NCBI GenBank assembly: GCA_020853255.1
Contig: JADYZI010000034.1
Location: 1 to 12,418 of the forward strand
Source: Acidobacteriota bacterium
Lineage (GTDB): Bacteria > Acidobacteriota > Blastocatellia > Pyrinomonadales > Pyrinomonadaceae
Length of the DNA: 12,418 bases
Direction: 5' to 3'
Position numbers and translations under genes: made by a program. Positions 5,783 to 12,418 of this stretch are shown one piece after another (the first letter of the stretch is position 1; each line of letters begins with the position of its first letter). The notes under the pieces are model-generated. The model made no database searches, was not told the origin of the DNA, and was given only the letters and a program-made list of their open reading frames with translations.

Positions 5783-8700
5783 GCAATTGAACAGCCCTTT
5801 GATCTTAAGGCCGCCTCCAATGTTTCCGATCCCTTTAACCGTACGACCGGTGTATCAACAACTACCGACAGCCCTTTGATCGGTATTTCAATCAGAACTT
5901 CGCAATCGCCACGGGTCTGATTAAGTAGCGAGTAAAGCTCAAACAGATATTTCTCGTCCACCGATTCCGCCGGCAGGGTGACTGAAAGCCTCTTTGCATT
6001 GCCGGATTCGGCGGCGCGCAGCGAGCGAATACTGCTCGCGATGACCGTTAATTCAACCCCATCCGCCGTTTCGACCCGGCCTTCTACGATCAGCAGGGCG
6101 TCGTCAGAGATCAAATCGCCGAATTTCGAAAATGCTTCCGCCCAAACCAGGCACTTAACACCGGCCGAACGGTCTTCCAGGCGAAATATGCAGAATCGAT
6201 TTCCTTTCTTACTGTATCTTATCTGTGCTCCGGAAACGATACCTGCTAGCGTGATCGTATCACCCTGTGCGACTGACTCGTATTCCGCAGCCGCTTTGAT
6301 TTCGAGACCCTCAAGGATACCTGAATACTCATCAAGCGGGTGAGACGAAAGATAAAATCCCAGGGCCGCCTTTTCGTTCCCTGACAGTTCCGACTGCGTC
6401 CAGCCGCGAATTTCAGGAAGCTGAAAGCTGTCCTCACCCTCGGCGGGCGAGTTTCCGAAAAGGTCATTCTGTCCGCTTCGCTTATCATTCCAAGCCTTTT
6501 GGGCATACGATATTACCTCGTCGATCGCCGCATTCAGCCGGGCCCGCCACTCACTGACAAGCATGCCGTCCGGCAACAATGAATCGAACGCTCCGGACGC
6601 GATGAGGCTCTCCAACCCGCGCCTGTTTATACAACCTTGTTCGATGCGCGACACAAGGTCGAAAATAGACGTGAAGCGCCTCTCGTTCCGTGCCGCCAAC
6701 ACTGCGTTGATCGTAGACTCGCCGATGCCCTTGATCGCACTCAGCCCAAACCGTACTGAATCAAATGAAGGCGTAAAGCCAAGGTCGCTCTCATTGATAT
6801 CCGGAGGCAAAAGGCGCAGGCCCATCGAACGCAGTTCTGTGGAATATTTATAGACTTTCGCACTGTCGTCGGCTTCGTGCGAAAGGACAGCCGCGAAGAA
6901 AAACGCCGGATAATGGGCCTTTAGATAGGCGGTCTGAAAAGCAAGATAGGCATACGCAATACTGTGGCTGCGGTTGAATCCATAATCGGCAAATTGCGCC
7001 ATCAGCTTAAAGATAGCGTCTGCCTTATCGCGCTTTATCCCTCGTTCAACGGCACCGGAAATAAATTTCTCTTCCTCCTTCGCCATCGCCTCGCGCTTCT
7101 TCTTGCCCATTGCACGACGCATCATGTCAGCTTCGCCCAGGCTGTAGCCCGCCAGCTTTTGCGCCAGCTGCATAATTTGCTCCTGATAAACCAACACGCC
7201 GTACGTATTGCTCAGGATGTCCTTCATTTCCGGCACCAGGTAGCGGAGGGGCTTTTCACCGCGATGTCGGGCAATGTAATCATCGATCATCCCGCCGTCC
7301 AACGGGCCGGGACGATAAAGGGCGTTTAATGCGGAGAGGTCTTCCAGTTCCTTCGGCTTGAGCCTTCGGCAGATCTCTTGCATGCCCGAGGATTCAAACT
7401 GAAAAACCGCGTCGGTCCGACCTTCACCGAACAGGGCCATCGTCTTTTCATCGTTAAGCGAAATGCCGTTCCAATCGATCTCAATTCCGCCCCTGCGTTT
7501 GAGCTCGCCGAGACAGTCATCGATAACGGTAAGGGTTGTTAAGGCAAGGAAGTCCATCTTCAACATCCCCACCTTTTCGAGATCGCCCATTGAATATTGG
7601 CTCGTCAACTCGCTCTTGGCCGAAATTGCGACGGGAACTATCTCGTGCAGCGGTTTCGGCGAAATGACGACGCCGGCGGCATGGACCGATGAGTGCCTGG
7701 CGCAACCCTCAACACGCAAAGCCAGGTCGAGCAAGGCCCGTACCGACGGTTCTTTGTCGGCCATCGCCTTGAGTTCGGCCACTGTTTCGAGGGCCTGAGA
7801 AATGCTCACATTTCGGCCGCGGACAGGCAGCGGGATCAGTTTTGCAATGCGTTCAACCTCGCCATACGGCATGTTTAGGGCGCGCCCGACATCCTTGATC
7901 GCCGCCTTCGAGGCCATTGTTCCGAATGTGATGATCTGGCAAACAGAATCGCGGCCATAGAGCTCCGTCACATGTTCGATAACCTTACCGCGGCCGCGGA
8001 TACAAAAGTCGATGTCGATATCAGGCATCGAAACACGTTCCGGATTAAGGAAGCGTTCGAAAAGAAGATCGTATTGGAGGGGATCGATCCCGGTGATGCC
8101 GAGACAGTAGGCGACCAGCGATCCAGCGGCCGAACCACGGCCCGGGCCGACCGGAATATTCTGCTGGACGGCGTACTTAATAAAATCCCAAACGATAAGA
8201 AAATAGCCCTCGTAACCCATCCGCTCAATGACCTCGACCTCTCGGTCGAGACGCTTCTGATAGGTATCAAAGTCGTATTTCAATCGACCGGCGGACTCAA
8301 GCGGCAATAGCTTTGTCGCCTTTCGCTCCTCAAATCCTTCGGCAACCATAAGCTCGAAATACTGAGCCGGTGTCCCGCAGCCTGAATCTGGCGGAATTGG
8401 ATAACGGGGAAGTACAAGGTCCTGATCGTCGAGAGCGAGGTCAACGAAACAGGATTGAGCGATATCCAGGGTATTATTCAGGGCGTCAGGCAGTTCGCTG
8501 CCAAAGATATCCCACATCTCCTCACGCGAGCGAAGATACATTCGCGATGAACCCGTTTGTTCGGCCCCTGGTGCGAGCGTTCGGCCTTCGCCTATGCACT
8601 GCATGACCGCATGCGCTCGTGCATCTTCTACCGTCAGGTAGTGCGCGTCGTTAGTGGCGACAAGAGGTATCTCAGCAGAACGTGAAAGCCCAACAACTCG

Positions 8701-9294
8701 TTTTATTAGCTCCGCCTGTTCATCCAACCCGTGGTCTGCGATCTCCAGGAAAAAATTCCCGTGTCCAAATATCGATTCCATCTCCTTGACGGCCTTCGTC
8801 GCCCTGGCAACATCCCTGTTGTTCAGAAAATGTGCAACCGCGCCACCCAATCCAGCGGAAAGTCCGATCAAGCCGTCGCTGTATTGGGCGAGCAGTTCGA
8901 GGTCGATTCGCGGCTTGTAATGAAATCCTTCAGTAAAGGCACGCGATGAAAGCTCTACAAGATTTCGGTAACCGGTTATGTCTCGAGCGAGCAGGACGAG
9001 GTTGTAATATGGACGCTCACCCGCCTGAATGGCTGAACTTCGGTCTGCTCGTCCCGCCGGCGCGATGTACGCCTCATAGCCGATTATCGGCCGCACGCCC
9101 GCGGAACCCATTGCGCTATAAAAAGATACAGCCCCATACATGTTGCCGTAGTCGGTCAGAGCGCACGCCTCCATGTCCATTTCGGCGAGCTTTGCCGCCA
9201 AAGGCTTTAGTTGGATTGTGCTCTGCAAAAGGCTATAATCCGAATGAAGATGCAGGTGAACAAAATCGCGGGCTTTGAATTTCAGCGGTTCCAT
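5770..9294 (-). CDS. dnaE: DNA polymerase III subunit alpha (DnaE1 type)
   Basis: The product is 1174 aa, full length for DnaE. The PHP domain is N-terminal (about 1-280). The polymerase core contains [14 protein letters not shown] (383-396), the catalytic PDIDIDF (424-430; D427 and D429) and the third acidic residue in LKMDFLAL (D581). A helix-hairpin-helix follows around AIKGIGES (853-860), then a clamp-binding motif QNDLF (942-946), an OB domain (about 1013-1060) and a C-terminal domain. It is the replicative polymerase acting with the beta clamp and clamp loader. In the PHP domain H15, H17, E74, D216 and H218 are kept, but positions expected to be Asp, His, His and Cys are Q24, Y49, N98 and G148, so metal-dependent proofreading is probably lost. 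The ATG at 9294 is only 14 bp from the divergent miaB start. Confidence 0.97.
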   Translation of the reverse strand: MEPLKFKARDFVHLHLHSDYSLLQSTIQLKPLAAKLAEMDMEACALTDYGNMYGAVSFYSAMGSAGVRPIIGYEAYIAPAGRADRSSAIQAGERPYYNLVLLARDITGYRNLVELSSRAFTEGFHYKPRIDLELLAQYSDGLIGLSAGLGGAVAHFLNNRDVARATKAVKEMESIFGHGNFFLEIADHGLDEQAELIKRVVGLSRSAEIPLVATNDAHYLTVEDARAHAVMQCIGEGRTLAPGAEQTGSSRMYLRSREEMWDIFGSELPDALNNTLDIAQSCFVDLALDDQDLVLPRYPIPPDSGCGTPAQYFELMVAEGFEERKATKLLPLESAGRLKYDFDTYQKRLDREVEVIERMGYEGYFLIVWDFIKYAVQQNIPVGPGRGSAAGSLVAYCLGITGIDPLQYDLLFERFLNPERVSMPDIDIDFCIRGRGKVIEHVTELYGRDSVCQIITFGTMASKAAIKDVGRALNMPYGEVERIAKLIPLPVRGRNVSISQALETVAELKAMADKEPSVRALLDLALRVEGCARHSSVHAAGVVISPKPLHEIVPVAISAKSELTSQYSMGDLEKVGMLKMDFLALTTLTVIDDCLGELKRRGGIEIDWNGISLNDEKTMALFGEGRTDAVFQFESSGMQEICRRLKPKELEDLSALNALYRPGPLDGGMIDDYIARHRGEKPLRYLVPEMKDILSNTYGVLVYQEQIMQLAQKLAGYSLGEADMMRRAMGKKKREAMAKEEEKFISGAVERGIKRDKADAIFKLMAQFADYGFNRSHSIAYAYLAFQTAYLKAHYPAFFFAAVLSHEADDSAKVYKYSTELRSMGLRLLPPDINESDLGFTPSFDSVRFGLSAIKGIGESTINAVLAARNERRFTSIFDLVSRIEQGCINRRGLESLIASGAFDSLLPDGMLVSEWRARLNAAIDEVISYAQKAWNDKRSGQNDLFGNSPAEGEDSFQLPEIRGWTQSELSGNEKAALGFYLSSHPLDEYSGILEGLEIKAAAEYESVAQGDTITLAGIVSGAQIRYSKKGNRFCIFRLEDRSAGVKCLVWAEAFSKFGDLISDDALLIVEGRVETADGVELTVIASSIRSLRAAESGNAKRLSVTLPAESVDEKYLFELYSLLNQTRGDCEVLIEIPIKGLSVVVDTPVVRLKGSETLEAALRSKGCSIAWHL
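9211..9239 (+). promoter_or_regulatory. Probable miaB promoter inside the 5' end of dnaE
   Basis: TTGGAT (9211-9216), a 17-bp spacer and a perfect TATAAT (9234-9239) lie on the + strand within the first 30 codons of dnaE. Transcription would begin near 9246, about 63 nt before the miaB ATG. The 14-bp gap between the two start codons has no room for a promoter, which supports this placement. Confidence 0.6.
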
Positions 9295-9308
9295 CTTGAC
9301 TCTTGCTT

Positions 9309-10643
9309 ATGAAGAAAGTCTATCTCGAAACGTTCGGCTGTCAAATGAACGTATCCGATTCCGAGCGAGTCGCGACGACGCTTACGACAAACGGGTTCGA
9401 GATGACGCACCTCGAAAGCGAGGCGGACGTGATCCTGATCAACACCTGTTCCGTTCGGGAGAGAGCTGAACAAAAACTGTACACACGCGTCGGAAAGATA
9501 CGGAGTTCGTTTGAAAAAAAGCCGCTTGTCGGCGTCCTGGGCTGTGTTGCCCAGCTTGAAGGCGAAACGCTCTTTAAAAAGATCGAGGGTATCGATATGA
9601 TACTCGGCACAAAGGCCGTTGGGCGTATCGCAGACATCATTGAGCGGGTTCTGGACGGCAAAGACGGTATCGTCGATCTTGGCGAACGAGAGAAAGATTA
9701 CGATTGGACGGTCTCTGATCCTCAGCGGCATTCGTCGCACGTAGCCTTTGTGCCGATCATCGAAGGCTGCAATAAATTCTGCACTTATTGCATAGTTCCC
9801 TTTTCGCGCGGAAGGGAAGTCAGCCTTCCGGCTTCCGAGATCATCAGATCGATCCTGAATATTCGCCGCTCCGGCATCAAGGAAGTTCATCTGATAGGGC
9901 AGAATGTAAATAGCTACCGCCCGACGACCGACAGCGGGCTTGAAGGTTTTCAGGGAAACACGGCTTTCTCGCGACTATTGCGGGCAGTTGCTGCTACCGG
10001 CATCGAGCGGGTCAAATTTAATACATCGTTTCCACGGGATTTCAATTCCGACATTATTGACGCGATCAATGAGCACGAAAACCTATGCAACTGGGTACAT
10101 CTGCCGGTCCAATCAGGCAGCAATCGTGTTCTTAAGGCTATGAAACGCGGACACACGGTAGAAAGCTATCGGAGGAAGATCGACTACATCCGTTCATCAC
10201 CGCGAGACATCTCAATTACCACGGACATTATTGTTGGCTTTCCCGGTGAGTCTGATGCGGACTTCGACGACACATCAAAGTTGGTCGAATATGCAGGATA
10301 CGACCAATCGTATATATTCAAGTATTCGCCCCGGCCCGGCACTCCCGCATTTGAAATGTCGGACGATGTAAGTCCTGAACTAAAAACACATAGGTTTCGC
10401 GAACTCGAATCTGTACAGCGCCGTACTCAGAATGAGCGCCTGCAGCGTTACATTGGGCGGGTCCTGAATGTTCTTGTTGAAAGTCCTGCGACGAGGCACA
10501 GTGAACAGGTTTCGGGGCATTCAACCTGCCACAAGGTTGTGAATTTCGATGGGCCGCGTGAGATCATCGGCCAGATAGTGAAGGTTAAGATCACTGAGAT
10601 CAAGTCTAATTCGCTGCTCGGCAAATTGTGCCTAGCCGCATAA
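9309..10643 (+). CDS. miaB: tRNA-2-methylthio-N6-dimethylallyladenosine synthase MiaB
   Basis: The product is 444 aa, the usual length. The N-terminal methylthiotransferase domain has the three cysteines for the auxiliary 4Fe-4S cluster (C11 in TFGCQMN, C47 in NTCSVRE, C79 in LGCVAQ). The radical-SAM domain carries CNKFCTYC (C154, C158, C161), and HLPVQSGSNRVLKAMKRGHT is typical of MiaB rather than MtaB or RimO. A TRAM RNA-binding domain forms the last ~70 residues. MiaB adds a methylthio group to i6A37 in tRNAs that read codons starting with U. The ATG at 9309 is preferred over the TTG two codons upstream because it gives the exact family start; no Shine-Dalgarno is evident. Divergent from dnaE and 6 bp ahead of the DUF151 gene, with which it is probably cotranscribed. 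Confidence 0.95.
   Translation: MKKVYLETFGCQMNVSDSERVATTLTTNGFEMTHLESEADVILINTCSVRERAEQKLYTRVGKIRSSFEKKPLVGVLGCVAQLEGETLFKKIEGIDMILGTKAVGRIADIIERVLDGKDGIVDLGEREKDYDWTVSDPQRHSSHVAFVPIIEGCNKFCTYCIVPFSRGREVSLPASEIIRSILNIRRSGIKEVHLIGQNVNSYRPTTDSGLEGFQGNTAFSRLLRAVAATGIERVKFNTSFPRDFNSDIIDAINEHENLCNWVHLPVQSGSNRVLKAMKRGHTVESYRRKIDYIRSSPRDISITTDIIVGFPGESDADFDDTSKLVEYAGYDQSYIFKYSPRPGTPAFEMSDDVSPELKTHRFRELESVQRRTQNERLQRYIGRVLNVLVESPATRHSEQVSGHSTCHKVVNFDGPREIIGQIVKVKITEIKSNSLLGKLCLAA
9317..9344 (-). promoter_or_regulatory. Possible dnaE promoter inside the 5' end of miaB
   Basis: On the - strand a perfect TTGACA (9344-9339) is followed after 16 bp by TAGACT (9322-9317), a four-of-six -10 match. The start would fall near 9310, leaving a leader of only about 16 nt before the dnaE ATG. 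The -35 is the reverse complement of the codons for the conserved CQ residues of MiaB, so chance cannot be excluded. Confidence 0.4.
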
Positions 10644-10649
10644 CGTCAA

Positions 10650-11129
10650 ATGGCAGATACGTTGGTTGAAGTAAAAATTGGCGCCCTGATCATGGACCCG
10701 AATACCAACTCGCCCATTGTTGTCCTGAAGGGCGTGGAGTCGGACACGGTCCTTCCGATATGGGTCGGAGCGTTCGAGGCAAATGCAATTGCACTTGAGA
10801 TAGAAAAGATCGTCCCGCAGCGTCCGATGACGCATGACCTGCTTCGAAATCTGATAATTGAATGCGGCCTGCGTCCATCGCGCGTTATTGTGACCGACCT
10901 TCTTGAGAATACATTTTATGCTTTGATAGAATTGGTCAACGGGAATGACGAACTTGTTTCGATGGACTCACGTCCGTCCGATGCAATAGCGTTGGCGCTG
11001 CGGCTTGATTGTCCGATATTCGTTCAGCAAAAGGTCATCGACCTCTCTGCGGCGTCGCAGTTGGAAGGCGGCAAGGGCGAGGACGAACCTGCTCATCCGG
11101 CGGAAGACTGGCCGGAACTGATCGGATAG
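10650..11129 (+). CDS. Bifunctional nuclease (BFN/DUF151) family protein
   Basis: The product is 159 aa, with the DUF151/BFN domain (PF02577) in residues 1-135. Signature parts are VLPIWVGAFEANAIALE (34-50), RPMTHDLL (58-65) and DSRPSDAIALALR (106-118). Family members have been described as nucleases acting on both DNA and RNA in plants, while many bacterial members, including the Thermotoga TM0160 structure, have no settled function. The last 25 residues are an acidic low-complexity tail; the UVR motif found in some relatives is absent. It starts 6 bp after miaB stops, without a visible ribosome binding site, so translation is probably coupled to miaB. A terminator follows at 11150. Confidence 0.85.
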   Translation: MADTLVEVKIGALIMDPNTNSPIVVLKGVESDTVLPIWVGAFEANAIALEIEKIVPQRPMTHDLLRNLIIECGLRPSRVIVTDLLENTFYALIELVNGNDELVSMDSRPSDAIALALRLDCPIFVQQKVIDLSAASQLEGGKGEDEPAHPAEDWPELIG

Positions 11130-11149
11130 GTCAGTACTTATGACGCCTA

Positions 11150-11180
11150 AGCCGTTTTAATCGTTGAACGGCTGTTTTTT
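11150..11180 (+). terminator. Intrinsic terminator of the miaB-DUF151 operon
   Basis: AGCCGTT (11150-11156) pairs with AACGGCT (11167-11173) around a 10-nt loop, followed by G and six T residues (11175-11180). It begins 20 nt after the DUF151 stop and its T-run ends only 21 nt before the parA ATG. Confidence 0.8.
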
Positions 11181-11201
11181 ATTGGTGCTTCTACCCCCGA
11201 A

Positions 11202-11957
11202 ATGATAATTGTAATCGCGAACCAAAAAGGCGGCGTTGGAAAGACCACAACCGCGATCAACCTGGCGGCTGGCCTTGCGGCCCTGAAGAAAAAGGTCCTT
11301 TTGATCGACCTTGATCCGCAAAGCAATTCTTCGCTCTCGTTCCTTGAGCCGGAGGCGTTGAACGGCGGAGCGTACGAGCTCTTTGCCGACCCTGATCGAT
11401 CGACGGACGAATTGATCTACGAAACCAGGGTCGCAAATTTGTCAGTGATACCGGCACGGATCAGCCTTGCGAAACTTGAGGCAAAATTGATCGGCGATTT
11501 TGACGCAGCTTTCAAACTACGGGACCGGCTGGAAAAATTGAAAGGGAAGTTTGACATCATTGTTATCGATACCCCGCCGACGCTTGGTATCTTGACGGTG
11601 AATGCCATGGTCGCGGCAAATCACATAATCATCCCGATCCAGTCTTCATATTTTGCTCTTGAGGGCACCGACGACCTACTTGAAACGGTCGAACGCATCA
11701 GGTCGCGGCCAAACCCAGACCTTAATCTGCTCGGCGTTGTAGTAACACTGTTTGACCGTCGCACGACTATCTCAAAGGACGTTGAGGCCCACATTAGAAG
11801 CGTTTTTGGCAAAAAGGCGTTCAACACGGTAATTTCACGAAGTGTTCGGCTTGAGGAATCGCCGGCACATAAAATGCCTATCTTTGATTACGCACCACGT
11901 TCATCCGGCGCGATTGAGTACCAAAGCCTTTCAAAGGAGGTGCTTAAACGTGCCTAG
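11202..11957 (+). CDS. parA: Chromosome-partitioning ATPase ParA (Soj)
   Basis: The product is 251 aa, typical of small chromosomal ParA/Soj proteins without an N-terminal DNA-binding extension. It begins with the deviant Walker A motif KGGVGKTT (9-16, signature Lys9 and catalytic-site Lys14), then LLIDLDPQ (33-40, Walker A' with D36/D38) and the Walker B-like [12 protein letters not shown] (118-129). As an ATP-dependent dimer it binds DNA nonspecifically and moves ParB-parS complexes, helping origin segregation. The ATG at 11202 gives the family start, but no Shine-Dalgarno is visible (CTACCCCCGAA precedes it) and a terminator ends 21 nt upstream. It may have a short or leaderless transcript, or rely on read-through. 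It overlaps parB by 8 bp. Its neighbours in many genomes, rsmG and mnmG, are not upstream here. Confidence 0.95.
   Translation: MIIVIANQKGGVGKTTTAINLAAGLAALKKKVLLIDLDPQSNSSLSFLEPEALNGGAYELFADPDRSTDELIYETRVANLSVIPARISLAKLEAKLIGDFDAAFKLRDRLEKLKGKFDIIVIDTPPTLGILTVNAMVAANHIIIPIQSSYFALEGTDDLLETVERIRSRPNPDLNLLGVVVTLFDRRTTISKDVEAHIRSVFGKKAFNTVISRSVRLEESPAHKMPIFDYAPRSSGAIEYQSLSKEVLKRA
11933..11941 (+). promoter_or_regulatory. Consensus Shine-Dalgarno deciding the parB GTG start
   Basis: AAAGGAGGT is a full match to the anti-Shine-Dalgarno end of 16S rRNA and lies 8 nt before the GTG at 11950, inside the end of parA. It is by far the strongest ribosome binding site in the window and settles the start of parB. 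Confidence 0.85.
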
Positions 11958-12418
11958 ATCAGGACTTCCAACCGGCGTAAAGATGCGTCACGACTCGCAT
12001 TATGTCGACCAGATCGCCTCCAGATCGCGAAGCCTTGGCCGAACTCTATCCATCGGGGCGATCTATCCAAACCCCGAGCAGCCAAGGAGCGATTTCGGCG
12101 ATCTGTCCGACCTTACTGATTCTATCCGCGAAAAAGGCGTGCTTGAGCCGCTTTTGGTAAAACCAAAGCCGGACGGCCGATTTATGATCATCGCCGGCGA
12201 ACGCCGATGGCGCGCCTCGCAGGCTGCTGGGTTGAGCGAGGTTCCGTGTATCGAGATGGATCTCGACGACAAGGCCATCGCCGAGATCGCCCTGATCGAA
12301 AATCTCCAGCGTAAGGACCTCACAATATGGGAAGAGGCCGACGGCTTGGCCGCCCTGGGGCAGAAGTTCGGGTACACGCACGAGCAGATCGCTCATAAAA
12401 TAAGCAAGAGCCGATCAA
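11950..12418 (+). CDS. parB: Chromosome-partitioning protein ParB (3' end beyond the window)
   Basis: Only the first 156 codons are present; the frame is open at the window edge. The ParB N-terminal CTPase domain is clear: [12 protein letters not shown] (35-46), GVLEPLLV (63-70), the CTP-binding GERRWRA (83-89) and IENLQR (116-121), followed by the start of the parS-binding helix-turn-helix ([15 protein letters not shown]). ParB loads on parS sites near the origin, uses CTP to slide and spread, and works with ParA and SMC. The start is GTG at 11950, backed by a consensus ribosome binding site; an in-frame ATG 11 codons in is less likely. It overlaps the parA stop by 8 bp. No parS consensus (TGTTTCACGTGAAACA) was noticed in this window. 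Confidence 0.95.
   Translation, partial: MPRSGLPTGVKMRHDSHYVDQIASRSRSLGRTLSIGAIYPNPEQPRSDFGDLSDLTDSIREKGVLEPLLVKPKPDGRFMIIAGERRWRASQAAGLSEVPCIEMDLDDKAIAEIALIENLQRKDLTIWEEADGLAALGQKFGYTHEQIAHKISKSRS

Noticed and set aside
5378..5920. 180-codon + strand open frame across the accA/dnaE junction
   Set aside because: It runs antisense to two certain genes and shows no recognisable domain.
9282..9890. 202-codon open frame on the - strand opposite miaB
   Set aside because: It is a shadow of miaB, whose cluster cysteines and radical-SAM motif are unmistakable.
11130..12418. parS site near parAB
   Set aside because: No sequence close to TGTTTCACGTGAAACA was seen here; sites may lie outside the window.

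Overview
This window looks like ordinary bacterial chromosome of medium GC content from a free-living, probably Gram-negative organism. The gene set and the PqqD-like/nucleotidyltransferase pair at the left end would fit Acidobacteriota (for example Blastocatellia), but that is an impression from gene content and protein style; no rRNA or marker placement could be computed. No tRNA, rRNA, CRISPR array or insertion sequence was seen.

Left end (1-3122, + strand). A clear promoter with a perfect 10-bp inverted repeat at its start site drives a small protein with a PqqD-like N-terminal domain, an internal twin-arginine-type signal and a six-cysteine tail. An intrinsic-type terminator separates it from a NTP_transf_5-family nucleotidyltransferase, which overlaps tsaB (tRNA t6A synthesis) by ATGA; a RimI-like acetyltransferase and a DUF465 small protein follow. 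The first two genes are the most unusual part of the window and could be a peptide-modification (RiPP-like) or exported Cys-rich peptide system.

Middle (3159-9294). A secreted PQQ-type beta-propeller (- strand) is divergent from ssb (+). ssb converges on a - strand dnaE-accA operon, a gene order also found in E. coli. DnaE has an intact polymerase active site, but its PHP domain appears to have lost four of the nine expected metal ligands, so built-in proofreading is probably absent.

Right end (9309-12418, + strand). miaB (tRNA ms2i6A37 synthesis) is divergent from dnaE with only 14 bp between the start codons; the promoter of each gene appears to lie inside the other. A bifunctional-nuclease/DUF151 protein follows miaB closely, then a terminator, then parA and the 5' part of parB, the chromosome-partitioning pair. 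Apart from the left-end cassette, the window is core housekeeping: tRNA modification, replication, fatty-acid synthesis and segregation.
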